From Firmicutes bacterium UBA1440 (lineage in GTDB: Bacteria > Bacillota > Clostridia > Peptostreptococcales > Anaerovoracaceae): 7,823 nt of DNA. The number at the start of each line of letters is the position of its first letter. The stretch's first letter is position 1. The position numbers and the translations under genes were made by a program. The stretch is from NCBI GenBank assembly GCA_002329565.1, contig DCTM01000061.1, positions 1-7,823 of the forward strand, given 5' to 3'. Shown in pieces: positions 1-6,964 of this stretch. The notes below the pieces were generated by a model. The model worked only from the letters and a program-made list of their open reading frames with translations, did no database searches and was not told the origin of the DNA.

Positions 1-626
1 GACTCCATCGGAACGATGGTGTTTTGATCGACAAAGCAGAGCATTGAAGCTTCCACACCGCGCAGGAACTCTTCGACAACAATTTTGTCTCCGGCCTCTC
101 CGAATATTCTTTCCCCCATTATATCTTCGATGGCGGCACGAGCGCTCTGTTCGTCCTCTGCGATAACGACGCCCTTACCTGCAGCCAGCCCGTCTGCTTT
201 AATGACCATCGGATAACCGAAAATGCCGATATTGGCCATCAACTCGTCCTTATTTGTGAACTCCCTGTATCCCGCGGTCGGAATGTTGTGACGTTCGAGA
301 AACTGCTTTGTAAACGCTTTGCTGGCTTCAAGGCGCGCACAACTTTTATTGGGGCCGAATACCTTGATTCCGATCGACTCAAGTCTGTCGGTTATACCCA
401 GCGCCAACGGCACCTCCGGTCCAATGACAGCAAGGTCAATCCGAAGCTCTGCTGCGGCCTTACAGATACCGTCGATATCTTCGCCTGACACGGATAGACA
501 TTCTGCGATTTCAGAAATGCCTGCATTTCCGGGTGCGCAGTACAGCTTGGTAATCTTCGGGCTTTGCGCCAATTTCCAACATATGGCGTGCTCTCTTCCG
601 CCGCCGCCGACAACTAAAACCTTCAT
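1..626 (-). CDS. purD: Phosphoribosylamine-glycine ligase (GAR synthetase), N-terminal part, 3' end outside window
   Basis: PurD ligates glycine to phosphoribosylamine with ATP (step 2) and uses the unstable PurF product. The first 208 residues are visible, about half of the usual 420 or so. They open MKVLVVGGGGREHA with the N-domain glycine motif, then CAPGNAGI at 30-37, DLAVIGPEVPLALGI at 64-78, VFGPNK at 89-94 and LEASKAFTKQF at 99-109. The start of the ATP-grasp domain is KADGLAAGKGVVIA at 143-156. The fragment ends in a VDQN...VPM stretch typical of the family and is open to position 1. ATG 626 has AAGGAG at 634-639, 7 nt upstream. It is separated from the AICAR transformylase gene by 86 nt, the widest gap in the operon. 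No defects are visible in this half. Confidence 0.96.
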   Translation of the reverse strand, partial: MKVLVVGGGGREHAICWKLAQSPKITKLYCAPGNAGISEIAECLSVSGEDIDGICKAAAELRIDLAVIGPEVPLALGITDRLESIGIKVFGPNKSCARLEASKAFTKQFLERHNIPTAGYREFTNKDELMANIGIFGYPMVIKADGLAAGKGVVIAEDEQSARAAIEDIMGERIFGEAGDKIVVEEFLRGVEASMLCFVDQNTIVPME

Positions 627-633
627 AGTTAAT

Positions 634-639
634 CTCCTT
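634..639 (-). promoter_or_regulatory. Shine-Dalgarno site of purD
   Basis: AAGGAG 7 nt before ATG 626. Unlike the other ribosome sites here it does not touch the preceding gene, so purD translation can start independently. The 34-nt hairpin just upstream leaves this site single-stranded. Confidence 0.75.
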
Positions 640-650
640 TTCAATACTCG

Positions 651-684
651 AAAGAGGAAGTAACCCTATGGCTATCTCCTCTTT
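651..684 (-). repeat. Inverted repeat / RNA hairpin in the gap before purD
   Basis: In the transcript, AAAGAGGA (677-684) pairs with UCCUCUUU (651-658). A G-U pair and one A-C mismatch follow, then UAGCC (670-674) pairs with GGUUA (661-665, one G-U), closing a 4-nt AUAG loop: 15 positions per arm with a single mismatch. It lies in the only gap longer than 20 nt, ends 12 nt before the purD Shine-Dalgarno site, and is followed by CGAGUAUU rather than a U-tract, so it is not a classical terminator. A 7-bp alternative (GAAAGAG at 687-693 with 650-656) would use the same 3' arm. A role in mRNA stability or processing is a guess. Confidence 0.55.
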
Positions 685-712
685 TGCTCTTTCCCGAATT
701 ATTATCTCGTTT

Positions 713-1900
713 TTAGTGGTGAAACAATCTCATACCTGTAAAGGCCATCGCCATGCCGTATTTGTTGCAGACTGCTATGACATTATCGTCACGCACGGAG
801 CCGCCCGGCTGAGCAATGTATTTGACGCCGCTTTTCTTTGCGCGTTCGATATTGTCGCCGAACGGGAAGAAAGCATCGCTGCCGACAGCCACATCGTCTA
901 TTGTATCGAGATAGGCTCTCTTTTCGGCAGGTGTGAACGGCTCCGGCTTTTCCGTGAAATACAGTTGCCAAAATCCTTCGCCGAGGACATCGTCGCTCTC
1001 CCAGTCCGAAAGGTAAACATCGATGACGTTATCGCGATCCGGTCTGCCGATATCACTCCTGAACGGCAGGTTGAGAACCTTGTCGCTTTGGCGCAGGTGC
1101 CATCTGTCGGCCTTGTCACCCGCAAGCCGCGTGCAGTGGATTCGCGATTGCTGGCCGGCTCCGACGCCTATTGCCTGGCCGTCGACAGCAAAGCAAACCG
1201 AGTTTGATTGTGTGTATTTCAGTGTAATCAGAGCGACAATCAAATCTCGGATTGCGCTTGCGTGCAAATCCTTGTTGTCCGTCACTATGTTCTGCAACAG
1301 GGCCTCATCGATTTTGAAGTCGTTCCTTCCCTGCTCGAAGACGATTCCGTACACCTGTTTCTTTTCTTGTTTATCCGGGATATAAGCCGGATCTATCTTT
1401 ATGATGTTGTAGTTGCCGTTACGCTTGCTTTTCAGGATCTCAAGAGCCTCAGTGCTATACCCGGGTGCTATCACACCGTCGGACACCTCTCTCTTGATCA
1501 GCTGTGCCGTCACTGCGTCACACTCGTCGGAAAGAGCGATAAAGTCGCCAAACGAGCACATCCGATCAGTACCGCGCGCTCTCGCATAAGCGCAAGCCAG
1601 CGGAGAATCGTCGAGGCCGGCGATGTCGTCGACAAAGCAAGCCTTTTTGAGTTTCTCGTCCAATGGCAGGCCGATGGCTGCCGAGGTCGGGCTCACGTGC
1701 TTGAATGAGGTCGCGGCCGGTAAACCGAGCGCCTCTTTGAGTTCCTTGACAAGCTGCCAACTGTTAAAGGCATCGAGAAAATTAATAAATCCCGGCCTGC
1801 CGTTGAGGATCTCCAGCGGCAACTCACTGCCGTCCTCCATGTAGATCTTCGCGGGCTTTTGGTTCGGGTTGCACCCGTATTTCAATTCAAATTCTTTCAT
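713..1900 (-). CDS. purH: Stand-alone AICAR transformylase (C-terminal-domain-only PurH)
   Basis: AICAR transformylase formylates AICAR with 10-formyltetrahydrofolate to give FAICAR. In most bacteria it is the C-terminal part of bifunctional PurH (about 510-530 residues). Here the protein has 395 residues and begins directly with the transformylase domain, ELKYGCNPNQKP at 5-16. The catalytic Lys-His pair is in SFKHVSPTSAA (Lys67, His68). Further along are GDFIALSD, TLKYTQSNSVC, GVGAGQQSRIHCTRLAG, GSDAFFPFGDNIERA and the family's C-terminal RLFHH. No MGS-like cyclohydrolase domain precedes it; that function is in the neighbouring upstream gene. The ATG at 1900 has GAGG at 1910-1913 with a 9-nt spacing. 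In-frame starts at 1915 (TTG), 1909 and 1906 overlap or crowd that site. It follows the cyclohydrolase gene by 11 nt. The symbol purH is used by domain homology only. Confidence 0.94.
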   Translation of the reverse strand: MKEFELKYGCNPNQKPAKIYMEDGSELPLEILNGRPGFINFLDAFNSWQLVKELKEALGLPAATSFKHVSPTSAAIGLPLDEKLKKACFVDDIAGLDDSPLACAYARARGTDRMCSFGDFIALSDECDAVTAQLIKREVSDGVIAPGYSTEALEILKSKRNGNYNIIKIDPAYIPDKQEKKQVYGIVFEQGRNDFKIDEALLQNIVTDNKDLHASAIRDLIVALITLKYTQSNSVCFAVDGQAIGVGAGQQSRIHCTRLAGDKADRWHLRQSDKVLNLPFRSDIGRPDRDNVIDVYLSDWESDDVLGEGFWQLYFTEKPEPFTPAEKRAYLDTIDDVAVGSDAFFPFGDNIERAKKSGVKYIAQPGGSVRDDNVIAVCNKYGMAMAFTGMRLFHH

Positions 1901-1909
1901 GGTCATCAT

Positions 1910-1913
1910 CCTC
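1910..1913 (-). promoter_or_regulatory. Shine-Dalgarno site of the AICAR transformylase gene, overlapping the preceding stop codon
   Basis: GAGG shares two bases with the TGA stop of the cyclohydrolase gene (1912-1914) and sits 9 nt before ATG 1900. Upstream in-frame ATGs at 1909 and 1906 would leave 0 and 3 nt, so 1900 is the preferred start. Confidence 0.75.
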
Positions 1914-2625
1914 AATTGTTCTTGTTCAGCATGCGATTTTCGATTTCTCCCGTCGTGAGATCGATATATCTGACATACAGGGAAATCTTGTTCTCCGCAT
2001 CGAGATTGTTCCAGATTTCCTGTGCCAATTCATCCGGCGAGTCGGGAATATTGACGCGCTTAGGCTCTCCCGCGAATGTCGGCAGCGGATTGCCGTCGCC
2101 CTGATAGGTGTGCAGGAAATGTCCGCTGCCGGCGACCGATGCGTAAGAATATGTATATCGGTCGCACGCCGTTCCGGCGGCATTCGCGCTCTTTAAAATA
2201 CTCATCTTGTAGCTGCCCGTTTTGAGATCGAGCAGACCGCTTATGCGCGGAGTGAGATTCGGTGCATCAGGCTCGAATTCGCGTGTTTCCAGCGCAGCCT
2301 CAAAGCTTTCGCCTCTTTGCAAAAATTCTTCCACGGTATCAGTCTGATCGCCGTTTGTAACTATAAGCTTGTCTCCTACGCGCTTGATCGGAGAATAGAT
2401 GATCAGTGTCGGATCCTCGAGCTTGCTCGGATCGAAAGCATTGATGATAACTTCCTCACCCTCTTCTCTGAAAATCCTGTTGCGGCTGTTTTGGCTCCTG
2501 CCCATGAGAAAATAAGCAATAGCCGCCTTTCTCCCGTCTTCGGTCCTGCCTATAACGATGCCTCTGCCCGCATATCCGATGTTCTCAAGCAGATCGCCTA
2601 TATTTCTTGTTTCGTATACGTTCAT
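1912..2625 (-). CDS. purO: IMP cyclohydrolase, PurO-like family (archaeal-type)
   Basis: IMP cyclohydrolase closes FAICAR to IMP, the last step of the pathway. The 237-residue protein is unrelated to the MGS-like cyclohydrolase domain of PurH and instead resembles the PurO/IMP_cyclohyd family first known from methanogenic archaea. Features are GYAGRGIVIGRTEDG at 17-31, GRSQNSRNR at 42-50, NGDQTD at 91-96 and PNLTPRISG at 122-130. The start is ATG 2625: it has AAGGAG at 2633-2638, and the protein then opens NVYETRNIG. The frame also contains an earlier ATG at 2709, but its 28 extra codons lie inside purF, have no family resemblance, and that start was rejected. It follows purF by 4 nt and precedes the AICAR transformylase gene, whose product supplies its substrate. 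The family assignment comes from motif memory, not a search; the context supports it strongly. Confidence 0.88.
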   Translation of the reverse strand: MNVYETRNIGDLLENIGYAGRGIVIGRTEDGRKAAIAYFLMGRSQNSRNRIFREEGEEVIINAFDPSKLEDPTLIIYSPIKRVGDKLIVTNGDQTDTVEEFLQRGESFEAALETREFEPDAPNLTPRISGLLDLKTGSYKMSILKSANAAGTACDRYTYSYASVAGSGHFLHTYQGDGNPLPTFAGEPKRVNIPDSPDELAQEIWNNLDAENKISLYVRYIDLTTGEIENRMLNKNN

Positions 2626-2629
2626 TTCC

Positions 2630-4048
2630 CTACTCCTTACCGTTCCAACAATATGTGCAGAGCTTGCACTTTTCGACGCCGATCGCGTCCAGCATATCTT
2701 CCAGTTCATGATATTTGAGGCTCGTCACATCGAGCTTTTCACCTACTCGTTTCACCATCGCCGCATGCTGCTCTGTAGAGGAGTCCACATATGTCTGCAA
2801 AAGTTCTTCCGTGATTTCCTCAGGGCGCAAACATTCAAGCTCACAAATCACCCGTCTGCTGATCAGCTCCATCTCGTTCACGCTGCGGGAAAAATTCAAA
2901 TATTTGCAGCCGTACATAATCGGAGGGCAAGCGGAGCGCACATGAATGCCCTTGGCGCCGTTTTCCTTCAGATATTTTGCCGTCCCCGAAAGCTGTGTCC
3001 CCCTGACAATGGAATCATCAACGAGGATAAAGCTCTTGTCGCGGATGAGTTCAAATACCGGTACAAGTTTCATGTTGGCTATTCGCTCGCGAGCCTTCTG
3101 AGTCGGCGGCATAAAACTGCGCGGCCACGTCGGCGTGTATTTTATCAGCGGTCTCGCGTACGGAATTTTCGAAGCATTCGCATAGCCCAGCGCATGAGCC
3201 ACGCCGCTGTCCGGCACGCCGGCCACATAATCGACGTCTGTATCCTTGTCATACTGCGCCAGGCCGGCACCGTTGCGATATCTTGACTGCTCGACATTGA
3301 CACCCTCGTATGTAGAGGTCGTATAGCCGAAATATGTCCACAGGAAAGTGCAAATACGCATCTCATCGTTTGGCTTTTGCAGCGTTTTCACAGAATTCGA
3401 CGAAAGGAAAACTATCTCGCCCGGACCAAGCTCCTTGTGGAACTTGTATCCTATATTGATGAAGGCAAACGATTCCGACGCGGCGCAAAATCCGTCTTCC
3501 TTTTGACCGATGATCATCGGTGTCCTGCCGTACTTATCGCGTGCGGCATATATACCTTCGGTCGTCAAAATCAAAAGTGTCAAAGAACCCTCTATTTTAT
3601 CCTGCGCATAACGTATCCCGTCGACAATATCGTTCCCTGTCGATACCAACGAAGCCACAAGCTCCGTATTGTTGATTTGATTGCCGCTCATAGTCATGAA
3701 CTGATGAGCGCCTGTCTTAATCAGCTCGCGCACAAGCTGTTTCTTGTTGTTGATTCTGCCCACCGTAGCGATGGCATAATCGCCCAAGCGGCTGAAAACC
3801 GTCAACGGCTGCGGTTCGCCGTCACTGATACATCCGATTCCTCTATTGCCTTTCATCGTGCCCGCTTCGTTTTCAAAGCGCGTACGAAACGGCGAATTCT
3901 CTATGTTGTGGATAGAACGTTCAAAGCCGTCCTCTCCCCATATACAAAGCCCTCCGTTCTTTGTCCCCAAATGCGAATGGTAATCTGTTCCGAAGAAGAT
4001 ATCCAATACACAATCGTCTTTTCTTACAGCTCCGAACAAGCCACCCAT
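2630..4048 (-). CDS. purF: PurF-like amidophosphoribosyltransferase lacking the catalytic N-terminal Cys
   Basis: PurF makes phosphoribosylamine from PRPP and glutamine-derived ammonia (step 1). The 472-residue product has the two PurF domains: an Ntn-type glutaminase fold (about 1-220) and a phosphoribosyltransferase domain with the PRPP loop LVDDSIVRGTQL at 342-353. Cys233, Cys381 and the C-terminal cluster Cys461/464/467 lie where Bacillus PurF has its 4Fe-4S ligands. The protein starts MGGLFGAV, whereas PurF enzymes have CGxFGI with Cys as nucleophile. The HRGQE motif reads HLGTK (26-30), the Arg of the HVRYxT region appears to be Ser75, NGN becomes VGR (96-98), and the usual Asp near 127 is Asn. 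The synthase half looks intact, the glutaminase half inactive. I recall similar MGG-starting PurF homologues in Clostridia and Bacteroidetes, so this may be a known-sequence, poorly characterised subfamily. GGAGG at 4057-4061 (spacing 8) supports the start. Confidence 0.9.
   Translation of the reverse strand: MGGLFGAVRKDDCVLDIFFGTDYHSHLGTKNGGLCIWGEDGFERSIHNIENSPFRTRFENEAGTMKGNRGIGCISDGEPQPLTVFSRLGDYAIATVGRINNKKQLVRELIKTGAHQFMTMSGNQINNTELVASLVSTGNDIVDGIRYAQDKIEGSLTLLILTTEGIYAARDKYGRTPMIIGQKEDGFCAASESFAFINIGYKFHKELGPGEIVFLSSNSVKTLQKPNDEMRICTFLWTYFGYTTSTYEGVNVEQSRYRNGAGLAQYDKDTDVDYVAGVPDSGVAHALGYANASKIPYARPLIKYTPTWPRSFMPPTQKARERIANMKLVPVFELIRDKSFILVDDSIVRGTQLSGTAKYLKENGAKGIHVRSACPPIMYGCKYLNFSRSVNEMELISRRVICELECLRPEEITEELLQTYVDSSTEQHAAMVKRVGEKLDVTSLKYHELEDMLDAIGVEKCKLCTYCWNGKE
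2633..2638 (-). promoter_or_regulatory. Shine-Dalgarno site of the IMP cyclohydrolase gene, formed by the last two codons of purF
   Basis: The final Lys-Glu codons of PurF (AAG GAG) form a full AAGGAG, 7 nt before the ATG at 2625. This decides the start of the cyclohydrolase and rejects the longer frame beginning at 2709. Confidence 0.85.
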
Positions 4049-4663
4049 TTATTTATCCTCCGGTTTATCTAAATTTGCCATTACTGTCGCAACAGCTTCC
4101 ACAAGTATCTCGTGTTCCGTTTCAAGCACACGCGTTGCCAAAGTTTGTGCAGTATCTCCGGGCAGTACAGATACCTTGCGTTGCAGAATAATCGGTCCGG
4201 TATCGACGCCTTCGTCAACATAGTGAACGGTCGCTCCGCTCTCCGTTTCACCCGCAGCAATGACAGCTTCGTGGACGTGCAGACCGTAAAATCCTTTGCC
4301 GCAATACTTTGGAATCAGTGAGGGATGAATATTAATAATCCTTCCTCTGTACTGCTTGATCACCGAAGCTCCGAGCACACTCATATACCCCGCAAGGAGC
4401 ACGATGTCTGTCTTCGCCTCTTTCAACGCGGATATTAAAGCCTCATCGAGTGCCTGTTGATCCTTAAAATCTTTCTTGGCAATTACCTTCACGGGAATGC
4501 CGTGTTTATCAGCCCGCGCAATCGCGCCTGCATCGGCTCTGCTGCTGATTACCCGTACAATTCGCAGGTTCGAAAGTTTTCCGCTTTCGCAAGCATCGAT
4601 AACCGCCTGCATATTCGTGCCGCCTCCGGACACGAGTACTGACATTTTGTATGTTTCACTCAT
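4049..4663 (-). CDS. purN: Phosphoribosylglycinamide (GAR) formyltransferase, folate-dependent
   Basis: PurN transfers a formyl group from 10-formyltetrahydrofolate to GAR, giving FGAR. At 204 residues it matches the family (about 190-215). It has the N-terminal phosphate-binding stretch VSGGGTNMQA at 11-20, LLAGYMSVL near 89-97, the catalytic NIHPSLIP at 111-118 (Asn111 and His113), GKGFYGLHVHEAV, and GVDTGPIILQ, where Asp154 corresponds to the E. coli catalytic Asp144. The start has only a weak AAGG (4672-4675, spacing 8) inside the last codons of purM, so translation may depend on ribosomes arriving from purM. An alternative start at Met7 has no better site. Its TAA stop directly abuts the purF ATG in the same reading frame. 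Confidence 0.97.
   Translation of the reverse strand: MSETYKMSVLVSGGGTNMQAVIDACESGKLSNLRIVRVISSRADAGAIARADKHGIPVKVIAKKDFKDQQALDEALISALKEAKTDIVLLAGYMSVLGASVIKQYRGRIINIHPSLIPKYCGKGFYGLHVHEAVIAAGETESGATVHYVDEGVDTGPIILQRKVSVLPGDTAQTLATRVLETEHEILVEAVATVMANLDKPEDK
4057..4061 (-). promoter_or_regulatory. Shine-Dalgarno site of the purF-like gene, inside the purN coding end
   Basis: GGAGG lies 8 nt before the purF ATG and within the last codons of purN. The TAA of purN (4049-4051) is immediately before the ATG and in the same frame, so no longer N terminus of PurF is possible. This fixes the start at Met-Gly-Gly and matters for the missing-Cys interpretation. Confidence 0.85.
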
Positions 4664-4668
4664 GCTAA

Positions 4669-5742
4669 TTACCTTAAGACGACTCTTTCCTCAAGAGCCT
4701 CCGTCACTTCACCGATGAGATATGCCTTCTCGCCATGCGCTTTCAGGGCCTCGAGCAATCCTTCCGCATCCGCATCATCGACGAACAACATCATTCCGAC
4801 ACCCATGTTGAATGTAGAGAACATCTCGCGCTCCTCGATTCGGCCGCACTTTGCGATATAGTCGAAGATAGGAGCCTTTTCCCATGAGCCCTTATCTATG
4901 GCAACGGACAACCCTGCGGGTATAATCCTCGGAATGTTCTCGTAAAATCCGCCGCCCGTAATATGCACGATTCCGTTGACACGGCAATACTCGAGTGCCG
5001 TGCTGACAGCGTTGTAATAAATTTTCGTCGGTCTTAAGAGCGCATCTCCAAGCGATTCACCGAGATCTTCCACATATGCGTTAAGATCGACGTTCATATC
5101 CTCAAGAAAGAGCTTTCTCACGAGCGAATAGCCATTGCTGTGCACGCCGCTCGATTGGATAGCGATAATCTTGTTGCCGGCCTTGATATGCTCGCCGGTA
5201 ATTATATCCTTCCTGTCTGCGATACCGACTGAAAACCCGGCCATATCGTACTCGCCTTCCCCATAAAAACCGGGCATTTCCGCAGTTTCTCCGCCTATCA
5301 GTGCGCTGTGGGACTGCTTGCAGCCCTCCGCAACGCCCTTTACAATGTCGGCAATCTTTTCAGCCTTCAGCTTGCCCGTCGCAATGTAATCAAGAAAGAA
5401 GAGAGGCTTTGCTCCCTGGCAGAGCACATCGTTGACGCACATTGCCACACAGTCGATACCGATTGTGTCGTGTTTATCCGTCAAGAAGGCCAGCTTGAGC
5501 TTCGTTCCTACGCCGTCAGTACCCGCGACGAGTACGGGGTGATGCATGATGCCGTCGCCTCTTCTGCGTCCGGCACCGAAATCGTTCAAGAGATCGAGCT
5601 GAAATAATCCGCCAAAACCACCGAGCCCCGCCAACACATTATCGTTGAAAGTCTGCTTCACATGGGCCTTCATCAAATCCACGGCCTTCGCGCCTTCCAA
5701 CGTATCGACACCCGCAGCCTTATATGTCATTTTTTCGTTCAT
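4669..5742 (-). CDS. purM: AIR synthetase (phosphoribosylformylglycinamidine cyclo-ligase)
   Basis: PurM closes the imidazole ring, turning FGAM into AIR with ATP. Motifs in order are YKAAGVD at 7-13, GGFGGLF at 41-47, [13 protein letters not shown] from about residue 73, [57 protein letters not shown] and [13 protein letters not shown] near the C terminus, where ATP-binding AIRS proteins carry them. The 357 residues slightly exceed the usual length of about 345. The excess is mostly a loop around residues 53-68, rich in Arg and Gly, between GGFGGLF and the TDGVGTK motif. The chosen ATG has a GGAAAGGA-like site about 6 nt upstream; the ATG at codon 5 has none. It follows purC by 16 nt and precedes purN by 5 nt. 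Confidence 0.97.
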   Translation of the reverse strand: MNEKMTYKAAGVDTLEGAKAVDLMKAHVKQTFNDNVLAGLGGFGGLFQLDLLNDFGAGRRRGDGIMHHPVLVAGTDGVGTKLKLAFLTDKHDTIGIDCVAMCVNDVLCQGAKPLFFLDYIATGKLKAEKIADIVKGVAEGCKQSHSALIGGETAEMPGFYGEGEYDMAGFSVGIADRKDIITGEHIKAGNKIIAIQSSGVHSNGYSLVRKLFLEDMNVDLNAYVEDLGESLGDALLRPTKIYYNAVSTALEYCRVNGIVHITGGGFYENIPRIIPAGLSVAIDKGSWEKAPIFDYIAKCGRIEEREMFSTFNMGVGMMLFVDDADAEGLLEALKAHGEKAYLIGEVTEALEERVVLR

Positions 5743-5758
5743 CTCGTTTCCTTTCCGC

Positions 5759-6463
5759 TTATTTCTTCACGCGACCGAGAACTTCGGTGTATGTCTCCTC
5801 AACATTGCCGAGGTCTCTTCTGAATCTGTCCTTGTCCATCTTTTCTCCCGTTACAACGTCCCAAAGACGGCATGTATCCGGTGAGATTTCATCAGCGAGT
5901 ATTACCGCCCCGTCAAAGAGGCCGAATTCGATTTTAAAGTCGATAAGACGCAGCCCTCTCTCGAGGAAGAACTCCTTAAGCGCTTCGTTGACTGCATACG
6001 CATACTTTCTTACAGTTTCAAGCTGCTCAGGTGTCGCCAATTCCAAGGCGAGTATGTGATCGTCGTTGATCAGCGGATCTCCGAGATCGTCGTTTTTATA
6101 TGAAAATTCCAGTACCGTCTTAGCAAGCGGTCTGCCTTCTTCTACGCCGTATCTTTTGGAAAATGAACCTGCGGCAACGTTCCTTATGATTACTTCCAGC
6201 GGCAGGATTTTTACAGCTTTGACGACGGTCTCTCTTTCGCTGAGCTGCTCCACAAAGTGTGTCGGTATGCCCTTTTTCTCGAGCATTTGGAAGATGATAT
6301 TCGACATCACGTTGTTGACGACACCTTTTCCCGCGATTGAACCCTTTTTAAGACCGTTGAATGCGGTCGCATCGTCCTTGTATTCCACGATCAGTGACTT
6401 CTCATCATCTGTCTTGTATACTTTCTTGGCTTTACCTTCATACATCATATTGCGTTTTTCCAT
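5759..6463 (-). CDS. purC: SAICAR synthetase (phosphoribosylaminoimidazole-succinocarboxamide synthase)
   Basis: This enzyme joins CAIR and aspartate with ATP to give SAICAR. The product has 234 residues, close to the usual bacterial length of about 235-240. Visible family motifs are YEGKAKKVY at 8-16 (nucleotide-binding N-terminal lobe), [18 protein letters not shown] at 30-47, [11 protein letters not shown] at 90-100, [18 protein letters not shown] and [13 protein letters not shown] in the C-terminal half. The ATG has AAGGAG at 6472-6477 with an 8-nt spacing, which favours it over the in-frame Met codons at residues 6 and 7. It lies between purE (18 nt upstream) and purM (16 nt downstream). 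The next enzyme in the pathway, PurB, is not in the window. Nothing in the sequence suggests damage. Confidence 0.97.
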   Translation of the reverse strand: MEKRNMMYEGKAKKVYKTDDEKSLIVEYKDDATAFNGLKKGSIAGKGVVNNVMSNIIFQMLEKKGIPTHFVEQLSERETVVKAVKILPLEVIIRNVAAGSFSKRYGVEEGRPLAKTVLEFSYKNDDLGDPLINDDHILALELATPEQLETVRKYAYAVNEALKEFFLERGLRLIDFKIEFGLFDGAVILADEISPDTCRLWDVVTGEKMDKDRFRRDLGNVEETYTEVLGRVKK

Positions 6464-6481
6464 CGTTCTCTCTCCTTTTCA

Positions 6482-6955
6482 TTATAAATCCACTCTTGCC
6501 GCAAGAATCTCATCATTCATTTTCTGTTTGTAAGCGCGCATCGCCTCCCGCAGTTCGGGATACTTGATGCCCATCATTTGGACGGCCAGTAGGGCCGCAT
6601 TTTCAGCTCCGTCGATGGCTACCGTCGCCACGGGAATTCCCTTCGGCATCTGCACCGTAGAAAGCAACGAGTCCATGCCATCCATAAAACTCGACTTCAT
6701 CGGAATACCGATGACAGGCAACACCGTGCCTGCAGCCATTACTCCCGCGAGATGAGCCGCCTTGCCCGCCGCAGCAATGATGACATCAAAGCCCTCTGCC
6801 TCCGCTTTTTCCGAAAAGGCTGCCGCCGCATGCGGCGTTCTGTGTGCCGACAGAATGCGCGTTTCAAATTCCACGCCGAACGAAGAGAGCACTTCTTCGG
6901 CCTTTTTCACTGTTGGATAATCCGATTTGCTACCCATGATAATCGCTGCTTTCAT
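6482..6955 (-). CDS. purE: PurE, class I: N5-carboxyaminoimidazole ribonucleotide mutase (AIR carboxylation step)
   Basis: A 157-residue protein of normal PurE length. It shows MGSKSD at residues 7-12, SAHRTP at 36-41 with the catalytic His38, [10 protein letters not shown] at 62-71, LPVIGIP at 79-85, then [20 protein letters not shown]. The SAHRTP and GxAAHL motifs are those of class I PurE, which in E. coli rearranges N5-CAIR to CAIR; class II AIR carboxylases have a different set (SAHKT type). Class I enzymes normally depend on PurK to make N5-CAIR, and no purK is visible. Residue 42 is His where Asp is common; I attach no functional meaning to it. The ATG is preceded by AGGAGG at 6965-6970 with a 9-nt spacing. 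It follows purL by 13 nt and precedes purC by 18 nt. Confidence 0.96.
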   Translation of the reverse strand: MKAAIIMGSKSDYPTVKKAEEVLSSFGVEFETRILSAHRTPHAAAAFSEKAEAEGFDVIIAAAGKAAHLAGVMAAGTVLPVIGIPMKSSFMDGMDSLLSTVQMPKGIPVATVAIDGAENAALLAVQMMGIKYPELREAMRAYKQKMNDEILAARVDL

Positions 6956-6964
6956 TCTCTCTTT

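Noticed and set aside
392..613. Minus-strand open frame of 73 codons overlapping the start of purD
   Set aside because: It is an alternative frame inside the well-supported purD coding region, which starts at 626 with a good ribosome site.
651..684. Intrinsic terminator before purD
   Set aside because: The hairpin is real on paper but is followed by CGAGUAUU and not by a U-tract, and the stem is mostly A/U-G purine-pyrimidine tracts. A terminator inside the pathway operon is also unlikely.
690..745. Possible internal promoter for purD (TTGTTT, 15 nt, GATAAT on the minus strand)
   Set aside because: The -35 match is poor and the spacing is short; AT-rich chance matches of this quality are expected, so it is not listed as a feature.
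668..1207. Plus-strand open frame of 179 codons
   Set aside because: It lies antisense to the AICAR transformylase gene, shows no recognisable motif, and the minus-strand protein is a clear family match over the same bases.
2626..2709. Longer N terminus (28 residues) for the IMP cyclohydrolase, starting at ATG 2709
   Set aside because: It would overlap purF by 80 nt, has no family resemblance, and a good AAGGAG sits 7 nt before the ATG at 2625.
2558..3286. Plus-strand open frame of 242 codons
   Set aside because: It is antisense to purF and the cyclohydrolase gene and low in family-like features; the frame is open only because of the codon composition of the opposite strand.
3377..4072. Plus-strand open frame of 231 codons
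   Set aside because: It is antisense to the N-terminal half of purF, with no known domain.
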